DNA from: Moniliophthora roreri
Lineage: Eukaryota > Basidiomycota > Agaricomycetes > Agaricales > Marasmiaceae
Length of the DNA stretch: 64,000 nucleotides
Direction: 5' to 3'
NCBI GenBank assembly: GCA_001466705.2
Contig: LATX02000078.1
Span: 558,001-622,000 of the forward strand
The position numbers and the translations under genes are program-made. Below, piece after piece: positions 60,516 to 64,000 of the stretch (position 1 is its first letter; each line of letters starts with the position of its first letter). Under the pieces are notes generated by a model. It made no database searches. It was not told the DNA's origin and worked only from the letters and a program-made list of their open reading frames with translations.

Positions 60516-61646
60516 ACGGCGAAATGTTCTTCTACTTTTGATGGTAGAGAGGTAGGATCGGTGGCCATGGCCGCTCGACGGGGTGAAAACGAGAGAAATC
60601 CAACGGGCAGTTGTCCAATGCGACTGAGGACAAGCGGCGTATCGATGAATCTATCAATAGCACTCATTTCGATATGCCAATCGCGAGTACTGCGGGCTGA
60701 TTCTGACAATGCTGCCACGCCGGAAAGCAAGATGACAGATCGATGGATGAATGATTGTGACTTGACCTTGTGAGACGACCAATTAATGAATAATGAACCG
60801 GGACAAGGGTACCCTTCGGCCAGCATGCAGGGATCACACACCCATTGAATGATGTGAACAGAGGAAGGTTGGACAGACAAGTCACACAGTGGTGTTTAAT
60901 AGGCTTCGCGCTAGGCAAACAGCATATTCTGCTAAACCACCCGTGGGAATCGGAGAATAACATTCACAGTAGGCATGTGAGACAAGGAATGGATAAGCGC
61001 CAGACTATTTGGATAGCCCAAAGATTGGTTCTGGTCAAAAGTCACGTGATTTTTTCGGACACCGTCTATGCCTGAAGGATCACTTCAACTCTATCCTGCT
61101 CATCTACTTCTCGGCATAGGGCATTACAAACGCTAGCATTGAAAGTGACTTCCCCTGTGCGCACCCTTCCTCTGTCAACCATTACCAATTCTAACAGCGG
61201 TTTCATTTGTTTTTAGACGATGATGACTCTCTTTCGACAACGACCGCAATAGCCCCAGCTCAAAAGCTTCTCATCGAAGCAGGATGATCACCCACCTCCA
61301 GCGTTCACACCCAATTCCCCTTCCAAATCCAACCCTCTGTCACCCTACATGACACACACGTCTACCGCCCCCCTAACCCCGTTTAATCAGAACCGATTCA
61401 GCACAACTACCAACGTATCATAGTTTTCTCTCGTCTCTCCTTCGTCAGTTCCTGCTGCTGTATTCCACTCACAGCATTCGAGTCCGGGCACTGTACCACC
61501 CTCAATTGAGGATACTACGTGTTATGGAGGTGGATATATAGGACTGACGCGAGGTCATGCCTGCGGAGGACCATCTACACCTATAGCTTATCGCTAGCAT
61601 TATTCCCTAGCCGGCCAATGTTACCTATGGAAGGGAAGAGAGGCAT
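60516..61646. other. Intergenic, no confident gene
   Basis: Small frames only. A stretch with Ser/Pro-rich composition at 61200-61500 is not supported as coding. The first helices of the pheromone receptor are not found here. Confidence 0.4.
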
Positions 61647-62820
61647 ATGTCATCGATGCATCGGTATCCTCATTCCGTGAAACCGAGTGCACCAATTGGA
61701 GTCTCATTCGAACCCACACACCTTATTGTCCAACCATACCGCTTTCAGATCGTCGAGGATGTCGGATGCTACCTCTTCACATGTACTTCTCCGCTCGCGT
61801 ATGCTCTCTATTACATGTGGTCAATCGCAACGGGCTCTGTAGCACTCCTCTACGGCTGTAGGTACCCCTGTTCTCTGCACTTTCCTCGACTTACTCTCTT
61901 TTCCCGTAGGCCTCGTACTGCGACAGTACCACCTCCGCCGCACCGAGACGTCGAAACTCATGCCAATGAAGACTATCGACAGCGATTCCAGCTCTACCAC
62001 TGAGTCCCTCACCTTCAGCAGATACTTCCGTCTCATGCTCCTCACTGTGATCCTTATCATCTGTACCATTCATACTCCATTTATATCAGCGCCACAGCAA
62101 GGGAACCCAAGCGCGACTGGACAAAGGTCTACTATATCCCAAGTTTAGCTTGGCGCTTAGATACGATAAAGTACGCGGTGGCTGGATGCCAGTTTTCTAC
62201 GGCGTCGCATTCTTCGGGATATCTGGGTTCATGTCTGAGGCAAGGAGGTACAAGCTGTGGTGGTCGTGTTTACCGCAGAAGAGATGAAAGCGAGGTTTTG
62301 GTGCACAAGCTACGCCACCCGAGCTGGCGCTGAACTCCGAATTATCACCGTAACTCCCGAATATGAGCGGTAGTACCATCGTTGGGTAAGTACTCTGCGC
62401 TTTCATTTTTCTGGGTTCGTTATTAACGTTTTTATAGATCCGACAAGAGCTCAAAACACCTCCTTGTCACACGAAAGCTCCACACTCAAATCTGGGGATC
62501 TCAACAGCCCAGACCCAGTCATGGCCGCGTTCCTCTTCATTCGAATGCGAAAACGTGCAGCTTCATCCAGTCTCCTGCACAAACTCTGACTCGGAAAATA
62601 CTCTTCCATCGTTCGGCCGAACACATGTCATTCGCATCAATAGAATGGACCAGGACATCGAAACCAATGACGACGAAACTGTGGTCTATTATGTCAACGC
62701 TGTTCACGGACTTACGACGAGAACTGTCAAGTTGAAACAATGTATCCGTCGCAGGCGCTTGCTCTATAAACTACTATTTTCTCCTCATAGACCTTCACAC
62801 TCCCTTCTTCCTTGTAGCAC
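61647..62820 (+). pseudogene. STE3-type pheromone receptor, incomplete
   Basis: Relic of a G-protein-coupled pheromone receptor. The first exon (61647-61858) has RFQIVEDVGCYLFTCTSPLA and YALYYMWSIATG, the conserved segment before and in the middle helices. An intron (61859-61910) leads to LVLRQYHLRRTETSKLM and SRYFRLMLLTVILIICT. A stop follows (TAG near 62148), and about 20 codons later another frame reads GWMPVFYGVAFFGISGF and SEARRYKLWW, the seventh-helix region, ending at TGA 62285-62287. A tail-like frame continues to about 62820. Helices 1 and 2 are missing upstream. Expected length for the family is 350-450 residues, so this copy is truncated and frame-broken. Confidence 0.72.
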
Positions 62821-63444
62821 CTAATACCCTTATATTCGTATTTATCTTTGCGACGGACTCATTCTTGTATGTATCGTTAGTTAGACCAATGACAACTATC
62901 CATGTTCTCGTTCCCCACAAGAAACAATTCGAAAATCACTTCCGATCTCTTTGCAATCCACAGCATCACGATATTGGGAAAACTAGGAAAGGAACAGGGA
63001 CAAGGTCAAATTCACATTCAACCGGCGTCACTTACCTCATTCCCAATAAATACCTCTGCCTTCTCCCGCAATAACTATATCAATCACACCCGACACCTGG
63101 GTTGTCTGCGCAGCGTCCAGCTCAAAATCATAGCTGGTGGTAACGTCGCCTCCGTCCGTTTTCCCGGAGATTGTCGAGAGAGCTTGGTTGACCACCATCC
63201 CCAGCTGTTTGACATCCAGCTTTCTCGACGGATTTTCTTCACGGATCTGATTTAGTCGATAGTCGATAGGAAGTGCTTCATGTAATATTATCTGTTCTCC
63301 ACGGCGTCCCGAAAAGGTTCAAAACGGTCTGGAAGGCCTTTGAATTAATTGATACCGATGTACTGTGCAGTGTTCGCGAAGGTAAAGACGATAACCTTTG
63401 AAGTCCTCAAGACGAGGCCGTCCATGAACTGAGATGGTCGACAG
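62821..63444. other. No confident gene
   Basis: A frame of 117 codons at 62902-63255 was considered but shows no motif. It may contain more of the receptor's tail or be non-coding. Confidence 0.35.
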
Positions 63445-64000
63445 CGGGCACAAGATTCTTCGCGATCGGTGCCACAAAACTGTGGTTTGACCGCAAGGGT
63501 GTAAAGATTAAGCGGTGAATCGACAACGAAAACGACAACTCACGTTTTCTCCCCAACAGCACACGCAGGGACACTTGAAAATGTCCATTTTTCGTCATTG
63601 ATGAACGGATCGTTCACGTGATAGCCGACACAGCTGATATGGAACCAGCATTTACATGTCCGGACTCTGTGTGTGTAATACGCATTAGCACAAATCAACC
63701 AACCGAGAGAGAAAGGAAGAAAACATACTTGTCGCATTCAATCATCGTATTCATCGCCGCTTCATCTTGGACAATCTCTGGCCACTTGATACGTTTTCGT
63801 GACCCTCCAGGATGTTTCCTCTTCTTTTTCCCCGCCGATGCCGACGTCTCACCTTCCTTCTTAACTCGGGCTTCACGTGCAGCTTTTCTTCGGGATACAG
63901 GCGCTGCTGAAGAAGACTTGGATAGCCGACTTTGTTTACGTGGAGTCGTACTCATACTGAGGCATTCTTGTTCCCGCTTGACCGATGACGAGAGATTGGC
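63445..64000 (-). pseudogene. Truncated copy of the PHD-chromodomain gene
   Basis: Direct repeat of about 45240-45800, same orientation. It includes the basic region GKKKRKHPGGSRKRIKWPEI, the intron, and the finger exon with CKCWFHISCVGYHVNDP. In the finger, three single-base insertions change KCPAC to SSVPAC and remove a zinc ligand. Homology stops abruptly at 63445, inside the exon before the chromodomain, so the C-terminal half is absent. The 5' part continues beyond the window. Confidence 0.8.

Noticed and set aside
1..64000. CRISPR arrays, operons, bacterial-type promoters
   Set aside because: The gene structure is clearly eukaryotic; no regularly spaced short direct repeats with unique spacers were seen.

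Overview
The window is nuclear DNA of a filamentous basidiomycete, most likely an Agaricomycete. Genes are dense and broken by many 45-65 nt GT-AG introns. Typical mushroom families are present: a NACHT STAND protein, expanded seven-helix membrane proteins, a STE3-type pheromone-receptor relic and AIG1-like G-domain GTPases. The one tRNA carries an intron. All gene models were spliced by eye; families are named from recognised motifs, not from searches.

Layout. 1-25 kb is ordinary gene space: a small unknown protein (1.4 kb), a hAT-type deletion derivative with a perfect 8-bp target duplication (2.4-3.3 kb), a GST-like protein, a NACHT protein, an Ato/Ady2-type acetate permease, two related His/Gly-rich small proteins, tRNA-Gln, an unknown protein, two polytopic membrane proteins and an aquaglyceroporin. 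27.6-44.5 kb is a rearranged segmental duplication: segment A (about 4.3 kb) occurs twice in inverted orientation and segment B (about 0.9 kb) twice in direct orientation. The inner part is inflated by nested transposons: a 0.9-kb MITE sits inside a gag-only copia element, which sits inside a hAT-like element; a separate 3.1-kb TIR element interrupts the right A arm. Each A arm carries one apparently intact seven-helix gene and one broken gene.

44.9-47.8 kb holds a chromatin-reader gene (PHD-like finger plus chromodomain); a truncated, frame-damaged copy re-appears at 63.4 kb and runs out of the window. About 48.06-57.59 kb is a CpG desert: almost no CG dinucleotides in 9.5 kb, AT-rich, with degenerate tandem repeats of 154-169 bp and a 69-bp minisatellite. 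It covers most of a GTPase gene whose 5' end and promoter have normal CpG content. A second, CpG-normal GTPase gene lies at 58.6-60.5 kb on the same strand, followed by the decayed pheromone-receptor gene.

The most unusual signal is the CpG desert: a domain-sized trace of apparent cytosine methylation and deamination that stops at a gene promoter while the gene downstream keeps its reading frames. LTR differences in the copia element, all three at CpG/CpA sites, point to the same process elsewhere in the window.
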